In this document: positions 8,001 through 12,605 of the stretch, one piece after another
Position numbering within the stretch: the first letter of the stretch is position 1
How the letters are laid out: the number at the start of each line of letters is the position of its first letter
Position numbers and translations under genes: made by a program
The notes under the pieces: model-generated
What the model saw: only the letters and a program-made list of their open reading frames with translations
Told to the model about the DNA's origin: nothing
Databases searched by the model: none
Assembly: GCA_037447655.1 (NCBI GenBank)
Contig: JBBHKE010001860.1
Span: 1-12,605 of the forward strand
Direction of reading: 5' to 3'
Length of the DNA: 12,605 nucleotides
Origin: Zygnema cylindricum
Lineage: Eukaryota > Streptophyta > Zygnematophyceae > Zygnematales > Zygnemataceae

Positions 8001-9152
8001 ATACATATTCATATGCATATGCTTATACATATATACATGTATGTGTATACATATACATATGTACACATGTATATAGGCATATGCATACACATACTCATAC
8101 ACACACACACAAACATTTACACACATAGTCACGCGTATACATAAACATACACATATACATGTATATATGCATAGGTATATGCATACACATACTCGTACAC
8201 ACACACATAGACATACGTATACATATACATACATATATACATGCATATACATTCACACATACACATGCGCATACACGCACACATACACGTACACGTACAT
8301 ATACATACATGCACATATACATATATGCATACATATACATATACATACACATGCACATACAAATACACATACATATACATACATGTACATATACATATAT
8401 GCATACATATACATATACATACAAATACACATACAAATATACATACATACACATACACATACATATACATATATTCATGCACTACATATACATATACATT
8501 TACACATACATATACATATACATCACATACACATGCACATACGTATTCATTATAAATAGACATACACATAAATACACATATTACATATACAAATTTAGAT
8601 ACAAATACACATATACATTGGACACATACATACAGAAATAGAAATATACATATACATGCCTCATACAACACGCTCAAACAAACTAACACTCGCAAATCCG
8701 TGCATCCCTTAACACCATGCCATTTTTCTCTTTCTCCTTTTTATGACTTTTTTCCCTTTAGTTGAGAGGTCTCGCCTTTTTTAAATTCATTTTCTTGTCT
8801 TATTTTTTTACTTCTATTTCTAGTTTCCATTTCTTTTCCCTCTCACATTTCAAGGAGTGAGGGAGAGGAGAGGGAGGAGAGAGAGAGAGGAGAGAGAAAG
8901 GAGCGAGGCGAGAGGAGAGAGAGGCGAGAGGAGAGAGAGGAGAGGAAGGAGGGAGGAGGGAGGAGAGAGATTCTGGCATACCTGTGCTTCCAATCTCTCT
9001 ACTTCGGCAGTCCTTTCCTGAACCATCTGTCTTGCCTCACTCGTTACTGAAGACTCGCCATTGTCGTGATTCCTTCCATTTGTATCTCCTCCCTCTAAAC
9101 CTCTCCTCTTCGCGTCCGTCTCCCTCTCCCTCTCCTGTTTCTCTCTTCCCAT
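1710..9152 (-). CDS. Coiled-coil / seven-blade WD40 repeat protein (8 exons, 503 aa model)
   Basis: Spliced CDS complement(join(1710..2028,2435..2649,3493..3642,5139..5247,5773..5817,6384..6552,6881..7214,8982..9152)); 1512 nt including TAA. Every intron is GT-AG and every junction keeps phase. Residues ~35-80 are a charged coiled coil continuous across the first junction (VERLEAQ|LLDAKVKLAKAE). Residues ~81-168 are a Gly/Ser/Pro-rich linker. Residues ~205-503 form seven WD40 blades ending near LHFW-type or DIR-type strands: HFWTLQ, VALLQ, VALWT, VALWDMR, LRLFDFR, INLFDIR and the C-terminal SISSDLNIGLHRID. From memory, the C-terminal half (GTPG-like loop, SWSPDGL, HTKRVFKAVWH) looks like a plant family annotated only as transducin/WD40. 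A scaffold role in a protein complex is inferred; no catalytic motif is visible. The start is uncertain: the ATG at 9152 is the first in-frame Met after an in-frame stop (near 9216), but an upstream coding exon at 10407-10469 is possible. Exons 5-7 are GC-rich, exons 2-3 much less so. Confidence 0.88.
2040..2225. repeat. Intron 7 purine array: 13-bp and 26-bp units
   Basis: On the plus strand, GGTGAAAGGAAAA (13 bp) repeats give way to a 26-bp unit adding CGTACAAGGAAAA, with starts at 2114, 2140, 2166 and 2192. On the transcript this is a polypyrimidine tract extending ~185 nt upstream of the exon 8 acceptor. Confidence 0.85.
2275..2400. repeat. Intron 7 CCAACCAAAAAA array
   Basis: Degenerate 10-12 bp units of CCAACCAAAAA and CAGCCAAAAAA. 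Transcript-sense it is U- and G-rich (TTTTTGGTTGG). It lies ~35 bp downstream of the exon 7 donor. Confidence 0.8.
2435..2649 (-). CDS. WD40 gene exon 7: blade 4 and most of blade 5
   Basis: Acceptor TTTTCGGGCAG|GTGAAA, donor CAGACGAC|GTGAGTC; enters in phase 0 and leaves in phase 2. It encodes blade 4 (SSAAGLFHRKAVVSCGMD then RRVALWDMR) and the start of blade 5 (ASEVLPNPADHNLLGVQTT). The first ~12 nt (codons VKKL) fall within the first unit of a 30-bp array that continues into the upstream intron. Confidence 0.9.
2637..2915. repeat. ~30-bp array containing the exon 7 splice acceptor
   Basis: CTGCCCGAAAA cores at 2650, 2681, 2710, 2740 and ~2768, then more loosely at 2812, 2862 and 2902, with decayed copies to ~3235. 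Early spacing is 28-31 bp; the units also share TTTTTTTCACTAAGC. Each core read on the gene strand is TTTTCGGGCAG|G, the same as the real acceptor at 2650. Confidence 0.85.
3346..3475. repeat. 17-bp array beside the exon 6 donor
   Basis: CGAATAAAT cores at 3363, 3380, 3397, 3414, 3431, and CAAATAAAT at 3448, exact 17-bp steps (unit ~ATCTCGAATAAATAAAG). The array ends ~18 bp from the exon 6 donor, and its GATCTC motif also occurs in the donor region (GGATCTCAC on the plus strand). Confidence 0.85.
3493..3642 (-). CDS. WD40 gene exon 6: blade 3
   Basis: 150 nt (50 codons), phase 0 at both ends. Acceptor CCCTCTCCCTCTCCAG|CCG, donor ATGGAT|GTGAGA. It encodes PPLFLTERPHEKGVINCVAY and then MPWDEPVQFVTAGSDHLVAL plus WTHKEDGTMD, a clear WD40 blade with the GSDH...LW signature. 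Phase and content fit exons 5 and 7. Confidence 0.9.
3643..3675. repeat. GA/CT tract forming the exon 6 acceptor
   Basis: Transcript-sense CTCTCTCTCCCTCTCCCTCT leads directly into CCAG|CCG. The simple repeat itself supplies the polypyrimidine tract. Confidence 0.8.
4080..4760. repeat. Degenerate ~80-bp repeat in intron 5
   Basis: Recurring CAACTTATTATACTGCTGCA followed by gaaaa and an A/T-rich tail. Copies near 4101, 4350, 4432, 4511, 4576, 4637 and 4690, spacings 53-82 bp, much diverged. Transcript-sense each has TTTTCTGCAGCAG, which resembles a 3' splice site. Confidence 0.6.
4778..4830. repeat. TTACGG/TTACAG hexamer run
   Basis: About eight imperfect copies of GTTACR in intron 5. Not a known telomere unit. 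Confidence 0.7.
4985..5145. repeat. 36-bp array containing the exon 5 splice donor
   Basis: TCACCTTAC-like cores at 4991, 5027, 5063, 5099 and 5135, exact 36-bp steps. The copy at 5135 is the real exon 5 donor and includes the last six exon bases. Units also share TAGTACTTATTCATAATTGC. Confidence 0.92.
5139..5247 (-). CDS. WD40 gene exon 5: blade 2
   Basis: Encodes RWPESVAWHSSGEQLAVSFA followed by ADQGDSQVALLQNKSK, one full WD40 blade. Acceptor AAAGAACAG|GCGGTGG enters in phase 2; donor AGTAAG|GTGAGA leaves in phase 0. Both ends sit inside tandem arrays: copies of the acceptor lie 87 and 181 bp upstream, and four copies of the donor lie at 36-bp steps downstream. A better-looking acceptor (TTTTCTACAG) 19 nt upstream would shift the frame. 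Confidence 0.88.
5244..5495. repeat. ~87-bp array containing the exon 5 splice acceptor
   Basis: CCGCCTGTTC starts at 5244, 5331 and 5425 (87 and 94 bp apart). Copies 1 and 2 share CTGTTCTTTGTCATGCAGTC; all three share a CTAAATyTCTCCT block and a CCAAGAAAATGACA-type end. The first copy starts at the real acceptor. Confidence 0.88.
5773..5817 (-). CDS. WD40 gene exon 4: 45-nt small exon
   Basis: A 45-nt exon found by reading splice sites. Acceptor GGCCGATTGCAG|TGCAC, donor CGAGG|GTAAGA, phase 2 at both ends. It encodes ALDGYVHFWTLQQR, the D-G...FW strand that completes blade 1. Joined to exon 3 it gives CITSALDGYVHFW, a typical WD40 blade ending. Without it, exons 3 and 5 would still join in frame but the blade would lose its last strands. 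Confidence 0.87.
5850..6060. repeat. Pentamer-based array in intron 3
   Basis: A gradient of related 5-bp units: AATCA, then AATCC, then GACCA/GATCC variants, then a clean (GAACC) run at 5949-5982, then back to AATCA and TTGAA. Transcript-sense it leads up to the exon 4 acceptor (GATTTGATT, then GATTGGCCGATTGCAG). Confidence 0.8.
6384..6552 (-). CDS. WD40 gene exon 3: entry to blade 1
   Basis: Acceptor TTGTGTGTAACAG|CAAGATC with a clear pyrimidine tract, donor ACCAG|GTAAGT, which is near consensus. Enters in phase 1 and leaves in phase 2. It encodes a basic stretch (HKRKLR) and the first two strands of blade 1 (RTLVLNPENPSHCIT). The final AG pairs with the first T of exon 4 to make Ser. Confidence 0.88.
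6775..6845. repeat. Purine tract in intron 2
   Basis: GAAAAGG units and a (GA) run at ~6812-6828; CT-rich in the transcript. The rest of intron 2 (328 nt) shows nothing distinctive. Confidence 0.7.
6881..7214 (-). CDS. WD40 gene exon 2: end of coiled coil and flexible linker
   Basis: Acceptor GTGAAACAG|CTGTTGG, donor CCCTC|GTGAGC; enters in phase 0 and leaves in phase 1. It encodes LLDAKVKLAKAERILQRLD, which continues the heptads of exon 1. A low-complexity linker follows, with a Gly/Ser run (VGGGVGSMASGSGSTGG) and a short proline run (FLPPP) at the end. The linker is probably disordered. Confidence 0.85.
7215..7734. other. Intron 1, unique AT-rich part
   Basis: No open frame with coding character, no repeat and no RNA gene recognised. 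It follows the acceptor side of intron 1 (7215-8981, 1767 nt). Confidence 0.6.
7735..8665. repeat. ~930-bp ACATAT/ACACAT microsatellite in intron 1
   Basis: Degenerate hexamer and dinucleotide mix of CA and TA with occasional CG (ACGTATACG). Long Tyr/His/Thr or Met/Tyr/Val/Cys frames on both strands follow from the alternating purine-pyrimidine pattern. Transcript-sense it is rich in TGTATA. Confidence 0.92.
8855..8970. repeat. GA-rich tract next to the exon 1 donor
   Basis: Plus strand GAGAGGAG/GGGAGGA repeats; transcript-sense a CU-rich tract beginning ~11 nt after the donor GTATGCC. Such tracts can aid weak 5' splice sites and are mirror-symmetric, so they may form triplex DNA. The 8665-8855 stretch holds nothing recognised. 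Confidence 0.85.
8982..9152 (-). CDS. WD40 gene exon 1 of the model: coiled-coil start
   Basis: 57 codons, very rich in Arg, Glu and Lys, ending in the heptad-like stretch VQERTAEVERLEAQ. The donor CAG|GTATGCC ends the exon in phase 0. The ATG at 9152-9150 has G at -3 and G at +4. If the exon at 10407-10469 is coding, the 5' edge would more likely be the phase-0 acceptor AAACAG|GAGAGG at 9134. That acceptor has a purine-rich approach and is weak, so the 5' edge is the least certain boundary of the gene. Confidence 0.7.
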
Positions 9153-9537
9153 TCCACATGAAAGCCCGCCTTTCAACACTAAAACAAGCAATTCTTTTTT
9201 TCGAAAGTAGCATTAAAGACATAAACCCAGTTTTTTTTTTTTACTGTGTGTAAACAACAATTAAGCGGAATCATTTAAGTGGAATCCTTTTCCGAATGCC
9301 CATGTAGTTAAAAAAACTGAATTCACAGTTTCATGCATCTGATTCATAAGCATTTACTACTAGATCACTACACTGCCCATCGCTATTAGTATTGATAACA
9401 GTAATTCAATCGCGACTTTTCTTGGCCGAAAAACATAAAAAAGTGTTAACAACACTTTGCAAGGAGTGAACTATAACTCGCTGCGTTTCCCTACATTAAA
9501 TTAGTACACACATTCTAATTCTGCAATAAAAGTATAA
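9153..9537. other. Region 5' of the modelled start; 5' UTR, intron or promoter
   Basis: Stops in all frames above ~9216. It includes a poly-A/T run (9230-9242) and acceptor-like TTGCTTGTTTTAG at 9193-9181 (gene strand), which would join in a phase different from the candidate exon at 10407. No gene seen. Confidence 0.5.
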
Positions 9538-9676
9538 TGTGTGTGTATATATATATATAATATATATATATATATACCTATAATTGTATACATATATATA
9601 CCTATAAATGTATACATATTTATACCTATATATGTGTGTGTATATATACCTATATATGTGTGTATATATATACCTA

Positions 9677-9707
<31 letters not shown>

Positions 9708-9826
9708 GTGTGCATATATATATGTGTATATGTGTATATATATGTGTATATATGTGTATATATGTATATATATATATGTGTATATATGTGTATATATATA
9801 TATGTGTGTGTATATATGTGTATATA

Positions 9827-9874
<48 letters not shown>

Positions 9875-9922
9875 TGTAAATATGTAAATATGTGTGTATA
9901 TATATATATGTGTGTGTGTGTG

Positions 9923-9990
<68 letters not shown>

Positions 9991-10010
9991 GATATATGTA
10001 TATTATTATT
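9538..10010. repeat. TA/TG microsatellite with ~25-bp sub-units and a (TA)30 run
   Basis: The 5' part repeats TATATACCTATATATGTGTG-type units; the rest is TATATGTG. A pure (TA)30 tract lies at 9929-9988 and another of ~(TA)16 at 9838-9870. Strongly self-complementary. Confidence 0.92.
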
Positions 10011-10330
10011 ATATATATTTATACGTTCCAATGCTAGGTTTAGACTGACATGGCCAAAAGTGAAAAACGTTTAATGGAATATTGAACGTTTTAACACTCA
10101 GTTTAAACTTTTTCCAAAGGTTAAACTCATTTTTTTGTTATTTACAAATTTTGAGAGTATCCGACTACTTTTATCTTACTTTTTGTTGTTACATTATTTT
10201 AATTGAGCCAGGATTGTTAAAAACTTTGTGCTCTAAGTGTAAAATTCTTCGTCTTTAGCCACCAAATAAATTGAAAACCCTGAGAAAACCCCCAAAAATC
10301 ATAAAAATCCACGAACACTATGCCTCCCTT
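10011..10330. other. AT-rich spacer, likely within a 5' intron
   Basis: No coding frame or RNA gene recognised. Several imperfect GTTTAA/TTAAAC stretches at 10067-10130. Confidence 0.5.
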
Positions 10331-10331
10331 C

Positions 10332-10382
10332 ATCTCATCCTCCCTTTCCCTCTCCCTCTCCCTCTCCCTCTCCTCTCCTCCT
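10332..10382. repeat. CCCTCT tract
   Basis: Plus strand (TCCCTC) repeats; transcript-sense GAGGGA. It is complementary to the 10630-10745 tract on the other side of the candidate exon. Confidence 0.85.
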
Positions 10383-10406
10383 TGTCTGGTCTTTGGAAAT
10401 CCTTAC

Positions 10407-10469
10407 ATTATTATAAGTTTCCGCCGCCTCCTCTCCCCAAAAGGCGACATCCCTTTCACGCTTCATTTT
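10407..10469 (-). CDS. Candidate upstream coding exon (21 codons)
   Basis: Bounded by a strong acceptor (pyrimidine-rich, CATTATCAG|AAAATG) and a good donor (AATAAT|GTAAGG). The only open frame contains ATG at 10466-10464 in good context (A at -3) and reads MKRERDVAFWGEEAAETYNN. It is 63 nt and leaves in phase 0. It could be the true first coding exon, joined to AAACAG|GAG at 9134 and giving a 517-residue protein, or a 5' UTR exon with a short upstream ORF. The weak acceptor at 9134 is the main doubt. Confidence 0.45.
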
Positions 10470-10624
10470 CTGATAATGCCAATGGAAAAAATGACAAAAA
10501 AATGGAGAAACACCGCTTAAAATATTTGGCAAGCGGAAAAGAAAATGGTAAATAATAGAAGGATAATACCATGAAAGGGAAACCGATAGAGAGAAAATGA
10601 TGAAGAGGAAATGAGGAGGGGGAA

Positions 10625-10745
10625 AGAAAACGAAAAATAGAAAAAGAAGAATGAAGAGAGAGAGAGAAAGGGAGGGAGGGAGGGGGAGAGAGAGGGAGGG
10701 AGGGAGGGAGGGGGAGAGAGAGGGAGGGAGGGAGGGAGAGAGAGA
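10625..10745. repeat. GA/GGGA tract with G-quadruplex motifs
   Basis: Runs of GGGAGGGAGGGAGGG with one-base loops at ~10670-10686, 10694-10715 and 10722-10738, separated by GAGAGAGA. Transcript-sense it forms most of the CT-rich leader. Confidence 0.88.
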
Positions 10746-10769
10746 AAACGAGGAACAGGAACGATTGCC

Positions 10770-10779
10770 AAACCCTAAA
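10770..10779 (+). promoter_or_regulatory. Telo-box (AAACCCTAAA)
   Basis: A perfect AAACCCTAAA decamer on the plus strand. Telo-boxes are known plant promoter and leader elements near transcription starts of growth-related genes. Its position just before the CT-rich leader fits a start near 10.78-10.80 kb. Confidence 0.45.
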
Positions 10780-10806
10780 CTGCACGGAAAGACAAATCAA
10801 AGCATA

Positions 10807-10925
10807 GTTCAAAAGTAGGTGAAAGTAGGCCCATACAATATGCCTATTGTACGCAAAACATACAATATGGCCTTAAGACCCATATTGTATTGGTCGCAAA
10901 ATGAAAAACAATAGTAACAGGGTTG
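10807..10925. repeat. 119-bp dispersed/direct repeat, copy 1
   Basis: From GTTCAAAAGTAGGTGAAAG to AATAGTAACAGGGTTG. Matches 12486-12605 with only a few differences. It contains an inverted pair ATACAATATGG / CCATATTGTAT (11 bp, spacer CCTTAAGAC-like) and a nearby CAATA...TATTG pair, so it can fold into hairpins. Confidence 0.9.
10828..10833 (-). promoter_or_regulatory. Site II-like hexamer (TGGGCC)
   Basis: TGGGCC on the gene strand, ~50 bp upstream of the telo-box. Site II (TGGGCY) and telo-boxes often occur together in plant promoters. It lies inside the 119-bp repeated element at 10807-10925, so it may be a repeat sequence recruited by chance. Confidence 0.25.
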
Positions 10926-11451
10926 AGTTGCACATGATCGATAGAGAATAAAACGTCATGTCTAAATTTTGAAAAACATTCGGACAAATTTTTATTTTTC
11001 AGTGAGTTTTGAGGTATTTTCTATTTATACCGTCAGATTCCGACGATCGGAAGGTCGATGATCAAGGTAGCGATCTAAGAAGATCACATGAAAAGCCCAT
11101 AACACAACTTACGATAGGACTTACGTCCGTGTTTTTTTTTTTTCCGGGCTATTTATCCCGCGAAATGTCATCCTACGCCGTGTCAGTTCGCTAAAATAAT
11201 TCGTCCGACGGCGTGCTCTGTACTATGATGATACGTCAGATTCGTATGTCCGTACAAGAGTGTGCACAACGCACACACATACAGTATGCCTACTCTGCGC
11301 GAGTTTTGTGCCAAGTTTTGTGCGCCTACCAAAGGCCTACCATAAAAAAACCTACTTTTGCACTATGCATCAAAGGCATCGCTCAACATTTCGGTTCAAA
11401 ATTTCAATATTATATCTTATTTTATTTTCTTTTGATATAGTACGCACATTA
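10926..11451. other. Repeat-interior DNA, no gene recognised
   Basis: Short frames only, no recognised domain. Includes a run of 13 T (11130-11145) and GATC/CGAT-rich motifs at 11040-11090. It lies between the two 119-bp copies. Confidence 0.5.
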
Positions 11452-11515
11452 TTAGATGGGCGACAAAACGGAGAGCATCGGCCGATACCGTCTGGGATCC
11501 CGATACATCCATGCA
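11452..11515. repeat. 64-bp direct repeat, copy 1
   Basis: TTAGATGGGCGACAAAACGG to ATACATCCATGCA, with the palindrome ATCGGCCGAT. Near match to 12244-12307 (~5 differences). It is followed at once by TACACCGTGTATCGCT (11518), which in the second copy is 124 bp away. Confidence 0.88.
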
Positions 11516-11539
11516 ATTACACCGTGTATCGCTATTAGG

Positions 11540-12011
11540 CCGGTTCTCCATTAGGCGGTCCCAGTAAACATGCGAACCGCCAGTAAACATGTGGAGACGT
11601 CTATTTCTAGTGTTTACTGGCCACGGCGTTCCATTATGTCGTGCCAGTATACATTGTTTCCCAATTATGATTGGCGCCACATAGGCTAGTTTTCAGATTC
11701 TTAAAATCTAAAATTATTCTTCGAACTGAAAATCTGTATGTGATATTTGTACTAGCGGAGGTAATGATTCGTACGAAAATTTTGCGACCAAATTATAATT
11801 TTGAAATTGAAAATCAAAATTTTGAAACGGAATGGCAAAAAGGCGCCGCAAACTTTGAAGGTCAGCGGATATCAAAGGAGCGTGCGAGGATATATCGGTC
11901 GACCTAAATACACCGTGGCGGAAGGCACATGGCGTGTACAGCGTGTCGTTTCTCATCGCCTATTCGTGGTGGATATGTTTTTTACATCTCACGTTTACCA
12001 ATGGTACGTGA
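11540..12011. other. Repeat-interior DNA with CAGTAAACATG motifs
   Basis: CAGTAAACATG occurs at 11564 and 11581, with the inverted GTGTTTACTGG near 11611. Open frames here encode no recognised domain. Confidence 0.5.
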
Positions 12012-12058
12012 CCAGTGTGAAGAAACTCTCCTCGCCGAAGAGAGTCTCTTCACACTGG
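12012..12058. repeat. Strong inverted repeat (19-bp arms, 9-nt loop)
   Basis: Arms 12012-12030 (CCAGTGTGAAGAAACTCTC) and 12040-12058 pair at 18 of 19 positions, loop CTCGCCGAA. Much stronger than expected by chance. No T-run follows, and the context is repeat DNA, so a terminator is unlikely. Confidence 0.9.
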
Positions 12059-12243
12059 ACGATGTGCGCGATTGCTTCGCGAATCTAAAAAGGTGAAAAA
12101 TCCAACGGTTGATACTTACGCCTATAATATTGGAGCCATCCAGTTAACATGTTTCGCCTGACAAAAAAAAATGGTACAAATCTGTACGAAATCGTACGGT
12201 GTCCAATAAACAACCCCACTTTTCCTCTAATGGAAGTTCACCC

Positions 12244-12307
12244 TTAGACAGGCGACAAAACGGAGAGCATCGGCCGATACCGCCTAGGATACCGATACAT
12301 CCATGCA
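12244..12307. repeat. 64-bp direct repeat, copy 2
   Basis: Second copy of the 11452-11515 element, 792 bp downstream. A 124-bp stretch with two GACGTCAGC motifs separates it from its TACACCGTGTATCGCT partner at 12432. Confidence 0.88.
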
Positions 12308-12485
12308 TTGGTTGTAGTTTTACGATTCGACGTCAGCAGTCACACACGTTGGTTATCAGTTTGAACGCTCGTTCGAACAGGTGACACTCATAATAGTTCA
12401 ATATTGTCAGACGTCAGCGCAACTCGTGTACTACACCGTGTATCGCTTTTAGTGTTAAGAAATTTTTTGCCACTTAAAAACCAAA

Positions 12486-12605
12486 GTTCAAAATTAGGTG
12501 AAAGTAGGCCCATACAATATGCCTATTATACGCAAAACATACAATATGGCCTTAAGACCCATATTGTATTGGTCGCAAAATGAAAAAAAAATAGTAACAG
12601 GGTTG
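12486..12605. repeat. 119-bp direct repeat, copy 2 (reaches window end)
   Basis: Second copy of the 10807-10925 element, 1679 bp away, same orientation. Differences include AGTAGG/ATTAGG, ATTGTAC/ATTATAC and an A-run change. Whether similarity goes on past the edge is unknown. Confidence 0.9.

Larger units (their letters stand above)
10570..10790 (-). promoter_or_regulatory. Candidate transcription start and CT-rich 5' leader of the WD40 gene
   Basis: Read on the minus strand, TTTAGGGTTTGGCAATCG is followed by ~130 nt of almost pure C/T, then CCCTTTCATG|GTATTA. The order telo-box, then pyrimidine-rich leader, is typical of plant 5' UTRs. The leader may end at the donor-like ATG|GTATTA at 10570, which would splice in frame to AAAATGAAG of the 10407-10469 exon. 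The start site is inferred, not seen. Confidence 0.4.

Noticed and set aside
7733-8695. Many Tyr/His/Thr- or Met/Tyr/Val/Cys-rich frames on both strands
   Set aside because: Alternating CA/TA microsatellite lacks stops by composition; no coding signal.
9501-10074. Tyr/Ile-rich frames on both strands
   Set aside because: Products of TA/TG repeats.
10456-10812. Ser/Leu/Pro-rich minus-strand frames
   Set aside because: They are reads of the CT-rich leader tract and run across the acceptor at 10470.
11417-12088. Frames of 80-95 residues in the right-hand repeats
   Set aside because: No domain recognised; overlapping on both strands, one crosses the hairpin, and composition is not coding-like.
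10807-12605. LTR retrotransposon with the 119-bp repeats as LTRs
   Set aside because: No TG...CA ends, primer-binding site, polypurine tract or gag/pol similarity seen, and the right copy is cut by the window; kept only as an unclassified repeat.
1-12605. CRISPR array
   Set aside because: Tandem arrays have no unique spacers between constant repeats, and the DNA is clearly eukaryotic.

Overview
The window is eukaryotic nuclear DNA, most likely from a streptophyte (green plant lineage, perhaps an alga or non-seed plant). The reasons are: one intron-rich gene on the minus strand whose protein resembles, from memory and not from a search, a plant family of coiled-coil plus WD40 proteins; GT-AG introns; a plant-style telo-box (AAACCCTAAA) before a pyrimidine-rich leader; and very repeat-rich, AT-rich non-coding DNA. 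No bacterial operon, rRNA, tRNA or CRISPR array was seen.

The only gene I can support runs right to left. Eight coding exons join as complement(1710..2028, 2435..2649, 3493..3642, 5139..5247, 5773..5817, 6384..6552, 6881..7214, 8982..9152). All intron phases agree, and the model gives 1512 nt, or 503 residues plus a TAA stop. The protein has an N-terminal coiled coil, a Gly/Ser/Pro-rich linker and seven WD40 blades, so it is probably a scaffold. Three exons (3493-3642, 5773-5817 and most of 5139-5247) are too short or lack a start codon to stand out as ORFs; they were found by reading the splice sites and checking phase. The 5' end is uncertain. A further exon-like segment (10407-10469) and a CT-rich leader with a telo-box (10570-10790) suggest that transcription begins near 10.79 kb.

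Layout. 1-605: a 15-16 bp minisatellite. 605-1500: AT-rich spacer with no gene. 1500-1709: probable 3' UTR. 1710-9152: the WD40 gene, with nearly every intron carrying its own tandem array. 9153-10806: 5' region with a TA/TG microsatellite, CT/GA tracts, the candidate upstream exon and leader. 10807-12605: repeat-derived DNA with a 119-bp element present twice 1679 bp apart, a 64-bp element present twice 792 bp apart, and a strong hairpin.

The most notable pattern is that several tandem arrays contain the splice site itself: a 36-bp array copies a 5' splice site, and 30-bp and 87-bp arrays copy 3' splice sites. One duplicated acceptor would add exactly 29 codons in frame with no stop. Complementary low-complexity arrays also flank the first exons. 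These are candidates for repeat-driven alternative splicing or exon circularisation. I see no new enzyme system.
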